Counted from the first letter of the stretch, positions 29,317 to 37,669 are shown. The stretch is DNA of 64,000 nt from Methylobacterium sp. J-068 (GCF_022829445.1 NZ_JAKSXY010000046.1:36816-100815); one strand, 5' to 3'. Notes: a model not told the origin generated them from the letters alone. Program-made: numbers and translations.

Positions 29317-30543
29317 TCAGGGCGCGCCCGCCTCGGCGGTCTCGCGCGGGGAGGGGCCGGCGGCGAGCGCCGGCTCCGGCTCCATGAGGGGGACCGGGCG
29401 GACCCGGTCGCCGTCGCGCAGGAAGCTGCCGGCGCGGGCGACCACGCGCTCGCCGTCGGCGAGCCCGGCGCGGATCTCGATGTCGTCGTCGTCGGAGAGC
29501 CCGGTGCGGACCTCGCGGGCCTCCACCACGTCGTCCGCGACCACGAGGACGGTGCTGCGCTTGGCCCCGCCATAGAGCACGGAGGCCTGCGGCACGGTCA
29601 CGCCACGGGTGCGGGCGAGCTCGACGGCGCCGCGCGCGAAGGTGCCGATGCGCAGGCGCGGATCCGGCTCCAGGCGGATCCGGACCTTGCCGAGGCGCGT
29701 CGCCCGGTCGACCTCCGGATACACGGTGCGGACGCTGCCCGACACGCGGACGCCGTCGCCGAGTTCGATCCAGGCCGGCGCGTCGTCGCGCAGCCGGGGC
29801 AGCTTGGTCTCGATGACCTCGCCTTCCAGTTCGATCTCGCCGCGCGCGATCAGGCGGAACAGCGGCTCGGCCGAGGCCGAGGCGGCGAGCCCCACGCGGG
29901 CGCTGCGGCGGCTGACGATGCCGGCCTCGGGGGCGCGGATCTCGGTGCGGGCGAGGCGCAGGTTCAGCTCGTCGAGCACCGCGCGGGCCTGGGCGAGGTC
30001 GGCCCGCGCGATGCGCAGGCCGTTGCGGGCGAAGGCGAGCTTGCCCTCGGCCTGGCGCAGGGTCGCGGTGCGGCCCTCCATGATGGCGGCGGTGGCGTTG
30101 CCGGTCTGCAGGAGCTGGCGCGCCCGCTCGTAGGCGAGGCGGGCCTCGGTCTCGGCGGCCTCCGCCTGCGCGATGCTGCTCTCGGCCTGGGGCACGGCGG
30201 CCTCGGCCTTCTCGACGAGCGCGGCCTGCTGGGCGAGCTGCCGGTCGACGAGGTCGTGCGAGAGGCGGGCCAGCACCTGGCCGCGCGCCACCCGCGCGCC
30301 TTCCTCCACCAGCACCTCGGTGACGCGGTAGCCCTCGATCTCGGGCGTCACCAGGACCTCGTCGCGCGGCACCAGCGTGCCGGTGACGACCACCGTCTCG
30401 ACGATATCGCGTCGCTTCGCCGCGACGACGCTGATCGTCGGCACGAGGTCGGTCTTGGGTGCCGCCGGGGGGGCGTTCGCCAGCACCGGCTGCCCGAGGA
30501 TCAGGGCCAGCAGGGCGGCGAGGGGAGCGCGCGAAACCATCAT
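29317..30543 (-). CDS. RND efflux periplasmic adaptor subunit (membrane fusion protein)
   Basis: A 408-aa adaptor linking the permease to an outer-membrane channel. It has an N-terminal signal peptide (APLAALLALILGQPVLANA) without a lipobox. A biotinyl-lipoyl-like half follows (RDIVETVVVTGTLVPRDEVL, VLVEEGARVARGQVLARL). A long coiled-coil hairpin rich in Ala, Glu and Gln spans about residues 105-195, and then come beta-barrel and membrane-proximal domains. A Pro/Glu-rich tail ends it. The start overlaps the TetR stop as ATGA (30540-30543), which implies coupled translation. It feeds directly into the permease gene. Confidence 0.94.
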   Translation of the reverse strand: MMVSRAPLAALLALILGQPVLANAPPAAPKTDLVPTISVVAAKRRDIVETVVVTGTLVPRDEVLVTPEIEGYRVTEVLVEEGARVARGQVLARLSHDLVDRQLAQQAALVEKAEAAVPQAESSIAQAEAAETEARLAYERARQLLQTGNATAAIMEGRTATLRQAEGKLAFARNGLRIARADLAQARAVLDELNLRLARTEIRAPEAGIVSRRSARVGLAASASAEPLFRLIARGEIELEGEVIETKLPRLRDDAPAWIELGDGVRVSGSVRTVYPEVDRATRLGKVRIRLEPDPRLRIGTFARGAVELARTRGVTVPQASVLYGGAKRSTVLVVADDVVEAREVRTGLSDDDDIEIRAGLADGERVVARAGSFLRDGDRVRPVPLMEPEPALAAGPSPRETAEAGAP

Positions 30544-31178
30544 CGGGCGAAGTCTCGCGCGGTCTCGGCGAGGGCGGGCAGGCGGCCGTCGAGGCCCGCC
30601 GCGATCAGGGCCTGGACCTGCGCGACGGCCGCGGCCGTGTCGTAATCGGGCAGGATGGCCCGGCTGAGGACAATGCCCTTCAACTGGGGTCCCAGCAGGG
30701 AATACAGGGCGGCGGGGTCGCAGGCGGGCGAGGTGGCCAGGGCCGCGAAGGTCTCCTCGAACCAGGCGCGCGCCTCCGCCTCGGTCTCGTCGGTCAGGGC
30801 CGCGATGGCGGGGTTGCGGGTGCCCTCGGACCAGATTTCCAGGCGCAGGGTCGCGGCCTCGCGGGTGAGCGCGCCGAAATACTGCGCCAGCACCCCGAGC
30901 AGGGCGCCGCGCCGGTCCCCCTCTTGCTGCAGCCGCGTCACCAGGAGGGCGCCGCTTTCGCGCTCGCGCGCCACGAGGCCGAGGACCAGGGCCTCCTTCG
31001 AGCGGAAGTAGTGGTAGAAATTGCCCGCCGTCATGCCGGCCTCGCGGGCGAGGTCCTGCATCGTGGTGCGGTGGAAGCCGTTGCGCACGAAGCAGGCGCA
31101 GGCGGCATCGAGGATCTGTTCCCGCCGCGCGGCCTGCGTGCCACGGGCGTCGATCACGGTCCCGACCGGTGCGGCCAT
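30540..31178 (-). CDS. TetR/AcrR-family repressor of the RND operon
   Basis: A 212-aa regulator. The N-terminal helix-turn-helix reads RREQILDAACACFVRNGFHR, then TMQDLAREAGMTAGNFYHYF. The C-terminal ligand domain is all-helical. It sits inside the operon it probably controls: its start follows the stop of an 89-aa gene by one base (TGAcATG) and its stop overlaps the adaptor start. Two palindromes in the operon promoter (31481-31514) are the likely targets, giving negative autoregulation. The inducer is not predictable from the sequence. Confidence 0.93.
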   Translation of the reverse strand: MAAPVGTVIDARGTQAARREQILDAACACFVRNGFHRTTMQDLAREAGMTAGNFYHYFRSKEALVLGLVARERESGALLVTRLQQEGDRRGALLGVLAQYFGALTREAATLRLEIWSEGTRNPAIAALTDETEAEARAWFEETFAALATSPACDPAALYSLLGPQLKGIVLSRAILPDYDTAAAVAQVQALIAAGLDGRLPALAETARDFAR

Positions 31179-31179
31179 G

Positions 31180-31449
31180 TCAGAGCACCTTTCCGTCCGT
31201 GATCGGCGCGGCGACCCGGCAGGCGGGCAGCGACGCCTCCGCATCCGCGCAGAGGCGGGCCTGCCAGCCGACCGCACCGTTGCCGGTCCAGGCGATCAGG
31301 GCGGCCCAGCCGAGCACCAGCACGGCGCCGAGGAGGAGGGGCTCCGGCGCCCAGAGCGCGCGCGCCCTGCGGACCGTCAGGCGCAGGGCCGCGCGGGCAC
31401 GCGGGCTCGGCACCACCCCGACCTGAAAATCCTGATGCGTCCGCTGCAT
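31180..31449 (-). CDS. Small single-span membrane protein at head of RND operon
   Basis: An 89-aa protein with an N-terminal basic cytoplasmic part (MQRTHQDFQVGVVPSPRARA), one hydrophobic segment (PLLLGAVLVLGWAALIAW) and a periplasmic tail with two cysteines. The start at 31449 is chosen over 31473 because a perfect TGGAGGA ribosome site lies 5-8 bases upstream of it. The upstream ATG is almost touching the predicted -10 box. Its stop is one base from the TetR start. No known family. Position suggests a role with the pump or its regulation. Confidence 0.75.
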   Translation of the reverse strand: MQRTHQDFQVGVVPSPRARAALRLTVRRARALWAPEPLLLGAVLVLGWAALIAWTGNGAVGWQARLCADAEASLPACRVAAPITDGKVL

Positions 31450-31473
31450 GGCATCCTCCAACCGACGCCCCAT

Positions 31474-31502
31474 TCGTTATTGAATGTTCATTCACTTGTC
31501 AA
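31474..31502 (-). promoter_or_regulatory. Predicted promoter of the RND/TetR operon
   Basis: On the minus strand, a perfect -35 TTGACA (31502-31497) is followed after 17 bp by TAACGA (31479-31474), a weak -10. The first codon used (31449) lies 25 bases downstream. The spacer contains one of the two palindromes, so repressor binding would block RNA polymerase directly. Confidence 0.6.
31481..31494. promoter_or_regulatory. Operator palindrome 1 (TetR site)
   Basis: TGAATGTTCATTCA has perfect 6-bp arms around TT. It occupies the spacer between the -35 and -10 boxes of the efflux operon. Its arms share the core AATGnnCATT with a second site exactly 20 bp away (centre to centre). Confidence 0.65.
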
Positions 31503-31514
31503 TGAGCGTTCATT
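31501..31514. promoter_or_regulatory. Operator palindrome 2 (TetR site)
   Basis: AATGAGCGTTCATT is a near-perfect palindrome (one mismatched pair). It overlaps the first bases of the -35 box. Two helical turns separate it from palindrome 1, so two TetR dimers could bind the same DNA face. Confidence 0.6.
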
Positions 31515-31712
31515 CTCCTTCCGTTCCCAGGGTGCGATGGAGCACGGGCGCGGGGGAGCGGGCTCTCGGGTCTTCACCGCCCGAGCGGCGCCGGCCGTGG
31601 CCGCCGTGTCAAAGGGAAGCAAGCCACGCCCGGAACGGACCCCCCTCGCGAGGGTTCGAGCACCATCCCGTTCGCGTCGTCGACACGCTTCTCCGAGAAG
31701 GTCGCCTCCCCC

Positions 31713-33518
31713 GTGCTGAAACCCTTCCCCCGCCAGGGCGGCCCCGTCGTCCGACAGGACGGCTACCTGCCGATCGAGGCCTACGCCGCCCTCGGCGAGG
31801 GGCGCTCGGTGGCGCTCTCGGGCGCGGACGGCTCCATCGACTGGTGGTGCTGCCCCAACCTCGATTCACCGCCCCTGTTCGACCGGCTGCTCAGCGCGGA
31901 GGAGGGCGGCTATTTCGCGATCACGCCGGACGCGCCCTTCACGGCCGAGATCGGGTATCGCGCCGGCAGCAACGTCCACGAGACCGTCTTCACCACGGCG
32001 ACGGGCCGCGCCCGCCTCACCGAGAGCCTGAACAGCGGCCCGGCCGGACGCCTGCCCTGGGCGGAGCTGGCCCGCCGCATCGACGGGCTCGAGGGCCGCG
32101 TGCGCTTCCGGGTCGCGATGGTCTTCGGCACCCGGGGCGATACGGCGGCGCCCTACCTCTCGTCCAACGGCAACGGCACCGCCTTCCACGTCGCCGACAT
32201 GATGGGCCTGTTCCGGACCAGCGACGGCGTCCGGATCGTGGCGGAGGACGACCACGCCATCACGGGCTTCGTCGAGGTGGCGGCCGGCCAGCGCGAGGTG
32301 GTGGCCATCGTGGCGGCCGAGAACGCGCCCCTGGTGGTGGCGCCGATCGCCGAGATCGACGCGCGCATCGACGTCTCGTGCGGGGAATGGCGCGACTGGA
32401 CCGAGCGGCTCGCCTATCGCGGCCGCTACCCGGAACAGGTGACGCGTAGCGCGCTCGCGCTGAAGCTGCTGCTCTACTCGCCCACGGGCGCCATCGCGGC
32501 GGCGGCGACGAGCTCCCTGCCCGAGGGCATCGGCGGCTCCAAGAACTATGATTACCGCTACGCCTGGATCCGGGATGCCGGCTACGTCATCAAGGCCTTC
32601 CTGCGCCTGGGCGCGCAGGCGGAGGCGAACGCGGCCCTGTCCTGGCTGATGCGCCGGATCGACGCGCACGGGGCGCAGGTGCTCTACACGCTGAACGGCG
32701 GGCGCGTGCCGGGCGAGCACGAGATCGACCTGCCGGGCTACCGCGACTCGCGGCCCGTGCGCACGGGCAACGCCGCCACGGGCCAGCACCAGCACGGCAT
32801 CTACGGCGACATCTTCGAGACCGCCGAGCGCTTCGTGGCGGAGGGCAACATGCTCGACCTGCGCACGGGGGCGCTCCTCGCCGAACTCGCCGACCGATGC
32901 GCCGAATCCTGGAAGCTCAAGGATTCGGGCATCTGGGAACTGCCCGACGCGGAGCACTATACCGGCTCCAAGATCAGTTGCTGGCAGGCGCTCGCGCGCG
33001 CCGTGGAACTCGCCGATGGCGGCCACCTGCCGGGGGCCTGCCGGGACCGCTGGGCCCGCGTCCGCGACCGGGTCGCGGCGTGGATCGAGGAGCATTGCTG
33101 GTCGGAAGCCCAGCAATCCTACGTCATGCATCCGGGCACGGAGAAGCTCGACGCCGCGCTGACGCTGGCCGCGCGCTTCCGCTTCGGCAACCCCGAGCGC
33201 CTCGCCGCCACCTGCCGGGCCATCGACCGGTCGCTGGGGCGCGGCCCCTACCATTACCGGTACACGGGCGCCGAGGCCGAAGAGGGCTGCTTCCTCGCCT
33301 GCACCTTCTGGCTCGCGGAGGCCCAGGCCCTGCTCGGCCAGGAAGCCGAGGCGGCCCGCACCTTCGAGGCCGTGGTGGCGGCCCTCGACCGCAATTCCGG
33401 CACCTACGCGGAGATGGCCGACCCCGAGACCGGCGCCTATCTCGGCAACCTGCCCCAGGGCCTGACCCACCTCGCCCTGATCCAGGCCGCCGCGACGTTG
33501 TCGGGGTTGGATCTGTAG
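31713..33518 (+). CDS. Glycoside hydrolase family 15 protein (glucoamylase/trehalase-like)
   Basis: A 601-aa enzyme of the GH15 (alpha/alpha)6 barrel family preceded by a beta-sandwich N domain (about residues 15-210, GYLPIEAYAALGEGRSVALS). The catalytic region has GIGGSKNYDYRYAWIRDAGY, with the acid/base region further on at NAATGQHQHGIYGDIFE and HPGTEKLDAALTLAARF. The tail GTYAEMADPETGAYLGNLPQ is typical of the family. It would cleave terminal alpha-glucosidic bonds of maltodextrin or trehalose in the cytosol; no signal peptide is seen. Translation starts at GTG, and GAGAAGG lies upstream. It stands alone, divergent from the RND operon. Confidence 0.92.
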   Translation: MLKPFPRQGGPVVRQDGYLPIEAYAALGEGRSVALSGADGSIDWWCCPNLDSPPLFDRLLSAEEGGYFAITPDAPFTAEIGYRAGSNVHETVFTTATGRARLTESLNSGPAGRLPWAELARRIDGLEGRVRFRVAMVFGTRGDTAAPYLSSNGNGTAFHVADMMGLFRTSDGVRIVAEDDHAITGFVEVAAGQREVVAIVAAENAPLVVAPIAEIDARIDVSCGEWRDWTERLAYRGRYPEQVTRSALALKLLLYSPTGAIAAAATSSLPEGIGGSKNYDYRYAWIRDAGYVIKAFLRLGAQAEANAALSWLMRRIDAHGAQVLYTLNGGRVPGEHEIDLPGYRDSRPVRTGNAATGQHQHGIYGDIFETAERFVAEGNMLDLRTGALLAELADRCAESWKLKDSGIWELPDAEHYTGSKISCWQALARAVELADGGHLPGACRDRWARVRDRVAAWIEEHCWSEAQQSYVMHPGTEKLDAALTLAARFRFGNPERLAATCRAIDRSLGRGPYHYRYTGAEAEEGCFLACTFWLAEAQALLGQEAEAARTFEAVVAALDRNSGTYAEMADPETGAYLGNLPQGLTHLALIQAAATLSGLDL

Positions 33519-33587
33519 GGGGGAAATGGCGGGACGGGACCGGGAGAGGGCGGCGCCGACCCGCAGCGATCGGGACGGCAGACGGTC

Positions 33588-35102
33588 TCAGGCAGCGATG
33601 GGGTGGCTCCGCGGGTTCGCGTTCGCCAACCCTGCGGTCCTGGATTCGACGATCGCGAACAGATCCTCGATGCGCCGCCGCTCCTCGGCCGCGTGCGGCA
33701 ACAGATAGGCGCAGGCGACATAGACGATGAGATTGATCGCCAGGCCGAAGCATCCGGAGGTCAGCCCATAGCCGAACGGCAGCTGGCCTCCGAAAGCGAG
33801 TTCGAGGCCGACGGCCGTCACGAAGCCCACGACCATGCCGGCCATCGCGCCATGTCGGTTTCCGCGCTTCCAGAAGATGCCGAGGAACTGGGGGATCGCG
33901 AGTTGGATGATGCCCTGGTAGGCGAGGACCGCGAGCGAGAACAGCGCCGGGAGGGTCAGGGTCGCCAACCACGAGGCCAGGAGCGTCAGCAGCAGCATGC
34001 CGACCTTGGCGACGACGATCATGCGTTTCTGGTCGAGCGCGACGTAGTTGCCGACGAGATCGTTGGCCAACTGCGCGCCGTAAGCCTGAATGTTGCCGTC
34101 GGTGTGCCCCATCGAGGCGGCCAGGAGAACGACGCCCGCGAGGCCGAGGAGGAGGAGGCCGCCCGCCTGCTCGGAGACGATGAACCAGACGTCGTCGGGC
34201 TTGGCCGCCGCCTCGGGAACCTTCGAGGCGAGCATGCCGAAGATCAGCAGCGCCACGCCGAACAGGAACGTCAGCGGCACGGCGAGGGCTGCCGACTTCT
34301 TGAGGCTGTGGACCCCGTCGGCCGTGAACAGCCGAACGAAGATGTAGGGCCAGCACCAGCCCCCGAGGGCGCCGGTGAACATCAGCGCGAACAGGTAGAG
34401 CGGCCCTTCCTTCGAACCGAAACTCGGGATCGCGAACATCCCGGGATCGAGCGTGGCGAGCGTGCTGCCTTTGACGACCACGAGCCAGACGATCAGCCCG
34501 ACGAGCATCAGGCCACCGCCGATATAGGCCACGATGCCTTGCAGGTAGTCGGAGATCACCACGCCGCGCATGCCCATGCGCACGGTCCAGAGCTGACGGA
34601 TCGCGATGACGAGGACGCCCACGATGACGGACGTGGAGAAGGACAGGGCGCCCAGCGACATCGCCTGGAAGAGGTTGCCCAGGGCCTGCATGCCGAGCAC
34701 GAGCCAGGGCAGGCCCGACACGATGCCGATGAGCGCCGCGACCGTCCGGATGTGGCGTGAGCCGTAGCGCAGCGCGAACAGGTCGCCCTGCGTGCGCAGG
34801 TCGTAGGCCTTGCCCCAGATCCAGACCGGACGGGCGAGCACGAAGAGCAGCACGACGGTCAGGAGCGAGTAGGACAGGACGTAGAACGACATCACCCCGG
34901 CCGTGACCGAGAGCGCGCCGAAGGCGGTGAACATCGAGCCCGGATACCAGGTGTTGAGGAACGACATCGCCTGATAGCGGGCCCCGAACGAGCGCCCGCC
35001 CACCGCGTAGTCGCTGAATGATCGGTCCACGGTACGATTGCGCTGGAGCATCCACACGACGGCAGCGAAGAAGAGGGCCAGCAGGCCGAAGGTGACGATC
35101 AC
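33588..35102 (-). CDS. Sodium:solute symporter (SSS family)
   Basis: A 504-aa membrane protein with about 13 hydrophobic segments. It has the SSS landmarks YAVGGRSFGARYQAMSFLNT near the N-terminus, GVVISDYLQGIVAYIGGGLM in the middle and ASMGHTDGNIQAYGAQLAND in the second repeat. The start is GTG at 35102, overlapping the stop of an upstream 78-aa membrane gene as GTGA (35099-35102). This coupling with a small partner is typical of one SSS subgroup. The substrate is unknown; the subgroup includes monocarboxylate and pantothenate-like carriers. The C-terminus extends with a soluble HAAEERRRIEDLF helix. Confidence 0.92.
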   Translation of the reverse strand: MIVTFGLLALFFAAVVWMLQRNRTVDRSFSDYAVGGRSFGARYQAMSFLNTWYPGSMFTAFGALSVTAGVMSFYVLSYSLLTVVLLFVLARPVWIWGKAYDLRTQGDLFALRYGSRHIRTVAALIGIVSGLPWLVLGMQALGNLFQAMSLGALSFSTSVIVGVLVIAIRQLWTVRMGMRGVVISDYLQGIVAYIGGGLMLVGLIVWLVVVKGSTLATLDPGMFAIPSFGSKEGPLYLFALMFTGALGGWCWPYIFVRLFTADGVHSLKKSAALAVPLTFLFGVALLIFGMLASKVPEAAAKPDDVWFIVSEQAGGLLLLGLAGVVLLAASMGHTDGNIQAYGAQLANDLVGNYVALDQKRMIVVAKVGMLLLTLLASWLATLTLPALFSLAVLAYQGIIQLAIPQFLGIFWKRGNRHGAMAGMVVGFVTAVGLELAFGGQLPFGYGLTSGCFGLAINLIVYVACAYLLPHAAEERRRIEDLFAIVESRTAGLANANPRSHPIAA

Positions 35103-35335
35103 GCCGCATCTCCCGTCACCGCATCGTCCAGCAGGAAGGCCACGATCAGGCTTGCGGTGATGCAGAGGCTGACGGCCACGAAGTAGAAGAGCGCCGCCGG
35201 AATGCCGGCGATCGGATTCATGCGGCCGTCGGCGACCCAGTAGAGGGGTGGTGCCAGCGCGACGACCGCGTCGAGCAGAAACCACAGCTTGACGAACCCA
35301 CGCCGGAACGGCGCAGGCGATCGACGGTTCGGCAT
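35099..35335 (-). CDS. Small two-helix membrane partner of the symporter
   Basis: A 78-aa protein with a basic start (MPNRRSPAPFRRGFVK) and two hydrophobic segments (LWFLLDAVVALAPPLYWVA and ALFYFVAVSLCITASLIVAF). Its layout resembles the DUF3311/DUF4212 proteins that precede SSS symporter genes. The stop overlaps the symporter GTG start by four bases, implying coupled synthesis and probably a shared complex. The exact family cannot be settled by eye. Confidence 0.82.
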   Translation of the reverse strand: MPNRRSPAPFRRGFVKLWFLLDAVVALAPPLYWVADGRMNPIAGIPAALFYFVAVSLCITASLIVAFLLDDAVTGDAA

Positions 35336-35359
35336 GGCGTTTCCTCGGTTGTCTGCGTG

Positions 35360-35806
35360 TCAGTGAAGCACGGGGTCGAGCTTGTCGAAGCAGCTCGGCC
35401 AATCCTGCGCGTAGGCCGCGCGAATGTCGGCCCGCGTGATCCGCCTGTGGGTCAGGCGCATCTCGGTCGAGCCTCCGGGGAGCGGCGTGAGATCGATCTG
35501 GAGGAGCGTTTCCTCGCCGCGGAGCAGGTCGAGGGGGCCGTCATAGACCCATGTCTGGAGAATGTGCCGTCCCGGCTCCAAAGCCCGATAGCGGCCCGTG
35601 ATGCGATGCTGCGTCCCGTCCGGGCCGCGCGTCCGCAACGAGAAGCGCCCGCCGATCCGGAGATCCGTCTCGGCATGCTCGACGATGTTCGCCCCCGGAG
35701 CGAGCCACCGCTGCAGCACCACCGGATCGGTCCAGGCACGATAGACCGCGGCGCAGGGTGCGCGGAACACGCGAACGACGCTGACGACGGGTTCAGTCTC
35801 GCTCAT
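35360..35806 (-). CDS. SRPBCC / AHSA1-type protein
   Basis: A 148-aa START-like domain protein: VFRAPCAAVYRAWTDPVVLQ at the first strand, DLRIGGRFSLRTRGPDGTQ in the middle, and a helical C-terminus (RAAYAQDWPSCFDKLDPVL). Its start lies inside the last 14 bases of the upstream ArsR gene, so the two are translated as a pair. ArsR-AHSA1 pairs are frequent in bacteria and are thought to form a ligand-responsive unit, but the ligand is rarely known. Confidence 0.9.
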   Translation of the reverse strand: MSETEPVVSVVRVFRAPCAAVYRAWTDPVVLQRWLAPGANIVEHAETDLRIGGRFSLRTRGPDGTQHRITGRYRALEPGRHILQTWVYDGPLDLLRGEETLLQIDLTPLPGGSTEMRLTHRRITRADIRAAYAQDWPSCFDKLDPVLH

Positions 35807-36149
35807 CGGCAGCCCTGTTCTCAGGTAGCGCGCTCAGAAGGTCGTCGAGGACATCCAGGCGGTCGTTCCAGAAATCCGTGTAGGTGCGGAGCCAAGTCTG
35901 CGCCTGCGCAAGCGGGCGCGGATCCAGCGAGCAGCGATGCACGCGACCCCGCACCGCGCGCTGAACCAATCCGGCGCCTTCGAGCACTTTCAGGTGCTTG
36001 GAGGCGGCCGCCAGGGACATCGCAAAGGGCTGTGCGAGTTCCGTCACGGTCCTCTCGCCGGAGGCGAGCCGACGAACCATGGCCCGACGGGTCGGATCCG
36101 CCAGGGCGTGGAACACCTGATCGAGGGCTTGATCCTGATATTCAACCAT
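35793..36149 (-). CDS. ArsR-family transcriptional regulator
   Basis: A 118-aa winged-helix regulator. The core is QVFHALADPTRRAMVRRLAS, then MSLAAASKHLKVLEGAGLVQ and the wing RAVRGRVHRCSLDPRPL. It lacks the metal-binding CxC of the arsenic-sensing branch and belongs to the group paired with SRPBCC genes. It overlaps the SRPBCC gene by 14 bp. There is no Shine-Dalgarno before the ATG, a TATA-like word lies about ten bases upstream, and a perfect palindrome covers the start codon. A leaderless, self-blocked transcript is likely. Confidence 0.92.
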   Translation of the reverse strand: MVEYQDQALDQVFHALADPTRRAMVRRLASGERTVTELAQPFAMSLAAASKHLKVLEGAGLVQRAVRGRVHRCSLDPRPLAQAQTWLRTYTDFWNDRLDVLDDLLSALPENRAADERD

Positions 36150-36157
36150 TTGGTTGA
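36142..36157. promoter_or_regulatory. Palindrome over the ArsR start codon
   Basis: TCAACCATTTGGTTGA is a perfect palindrome (7-bp arms, TT centre). The ArsR ATG (36149-36147, minus strand) lies within it. It is placed to let the ArsR dimer block its own promoter or initiation. Confidence 0.6.
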
Positions 36158-36394
36158 TATAATCAGGTCTTCACCAGGGACGCAAGCGATCCGATCGCCA
36201 GCGGGCTTTGCCGAGGACGTCGTCGAAGAGACTGATTCTCCGCTCGACCGTGAGCGGACAGGCCGGCATTCATCCACCTTCGACGTGGCCACGTTGTCTT
36301 CGTCCGGTCCTCGAAGGCACCGACCGGGAGCTTTGGTCGCAGACCCGACTCCCCTCCTGCCGCGTTGCCAGCCACCACAGCAGGAGGCGCCAGC

Positions 36395-36580
36395 ATGGCC
36401 AAGGGCACGGACGTGAAGACCTACACCCTCAAGCAGGCGCTCGCCGCCAAGGTCGCGGATCACGTGGAGATCGCGATCGAGGCCGAGGACGGCACGACCT
36501 TCAAGATCCGGGCGACCGCCGACCAACTCGACGCCCTGACGGGCGACCTCGAAGGCATCCTCGAGGCCGACGACGCCTGA
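36395..36580 (+). CDS. Hypothetical 61-aa protein
   Basis: A small acidic protein: MAKGTDVKTYTLKQALAAKV, then a beta-hairpin-like VEIAIEAEDGTTFKIRATAD and a C-terminal helix ending in LEADDA. A perfect GGAGG lies eight to twelve bases before the ATG, and codon use fits the genome, so it is very probably translated. Family unknown. An SDR gene follows after 85 bp on the same strand. Confidence 0.75.
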   Translation: MAKGTDVKTYTLKQALAAKVADHVEIAIEAEDGTTFKIRATADQLDALTGDLEGILEADDA

Positions 36581-36665
36581 GCGGCACCCCGGGGGTCCGG
36601 CCCGCCCGGACCCCCGACCTCTCGGGTCCATCCCCCGGCCCCAAGCCAGAACGAAAGCGCCGCCG

Positions 36666-37544
36666 ATGACGACCGATCCCCGTACCGCCGGTCCCCGGCC
36701 GCCCTTTCCCGGCGACCAGCAGCAGGAGCCACCGGGGCTGACCGCGCGGATGCGCCCCGCGCCCGACCACGGCGAGACCAGCTATGTCGGCAAGGGGTTG
36801 CTGACCGGCCGCGTTGCCCTGGTGACCGGCGGCGATTCCGGCATCGGCCGCGCGGTGGCGATCGCCTATGCCCGCGAGGGCGCGGACGTGGCGATCTCCT
36901 ACCTCCCCGTCGAGCAGCCGGATGCCGAGGACACCGCCGAATGGGTGCGCAGGGCCGGCCGGCGCGCCCTGCTGCTGCCGGGCGATCTGCGCGACGCCGC
37001 GCATTGCCGGGACCTGGTCGCGCGCACGGTCGCCGAACTCGGCGGCCTCGACATCCTGGTCAACAACGCCGCCGCGCAGGTGGTGAACGAGGACCTCGAC
37101 GACGTCACGCCCGAGGATCTCGAAGGCTCGTTCCGCGCCAACGTCTTCGCGATGCTCTATCTCGCGCAGGCCGCCGTGCCGCACATGAAGCCGGGCTCGG
37201 CCATCGTGAACTCCACGAGCCAGCAGGCCAAGGTCGCGGACAAGACCATGCTGGTCTACGCCTCCACCAAGGGCGCCATCGCGAGCCTGACCATCGGGTT
37301 GTCGAATCTGCTGGCGCCCAAGGGCATCCGGGTGAACTGCGTCGCGCCCGGCCCGGTCTGGACCCCGATCCAGCCCATCGTGAAGAGCCCGGAGCAGATC
37401 GCGGCGCTCGGCGCCGACACCCCGCTCGGCCGCGCCGGCCAACCGGCGGAACTCGCCCCCGCCTACGTGCTGCTGGCCTCGGCAGAGGGCAGTTACATGA
37501 CCGGCGCGCTGGTGCCGGTCACGGGCGGGACGCCGATGTATTGA
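36666..37544 (+). CDS. SDR-family oxidoreductase
   Basis: A 292-aa NAD(P)-dependent short-chain dehydrogenase. An N-terminal extension of about 45 residues rich in Pro precedes the Rossmann fold. The cofactor motif is VTGGDSGIGRAVA, followed by ILVNNAAAQV, the catalytic Ser in NSTSQQAK and the YASTK pair (Tyr and Lys), then VAPGPVWTPIQP. This matches the YghA/YhdF-like group, often linked with general stress. No partner enzyme is adjacent except a 61-aa hypothetical gene upstream, so the substrate is unknown. Confidence 0.93.
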   Translation: MTTDPRTAGPRPPFPGDQQQEPPGLTARMRPAPDHGETSYVGKGLLTGRVALVTGGDSGIGRAVAIAYAREGADVAISYLPVEQPDAEDTAEWVRRAGRRALLLPGDLRDAAHCRDLVARTVAELGGLDILVNNAAAQVVNEDLDDVTPEDLEGSFRANVFAMLYLAQAAVPHMKPGSAIVNSTSQQAKVADKTMLVYASTKGAIASLTIGLSNLLAPKGIRVNCVAPGPVWTPIQPIVKSPEQIAALGADTPLGRAGQPAELAPAYVLLASAEGSYMTGALVPVTGGTPMY

Positions 37545-37639
37545 GGACGCGCGGTATCCGACCGCCGCGATGGCCTCAGCCGTCGATGACGCTGGCGAGG
37601 GCCGATTTGGATCAGAACCCTGCCGCACAGGGAAAGCGC

Positions 37640-37669
37640 TTTACAGCCCGTACGGAAATTCCGTATCTT
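37640..37669 (+). promoter_or_regulatory. Predicted promoter of brnT
   Basis: TTTACA (37640-37645) and TATCTT (37664-37669) are spaced by 18 bp, 8 bases before the toxin ATG. The spacer carries a perfect palindrome. Confidence 0.55.
37651..37665. promoter_or_regulatory. Operator palindrome in the toxin promoter
   Basis: TACGGAAATTCCGTA is a perfect palindrome with a single central A. It lies between the -35 and -10 boxes of the toxin-antitoxin promoter, the expected place for autorepression by the HTH antitoxin. Confidence 0.65.

Noticed and set aside
26211..29387. Open frame of 1058 codons opposite the RND permease
   Set aside because: Low-complexity His/Asp/Arg-rich translation typical of high-GC antisense frames; the RND gene on the other strand is unambiguous.
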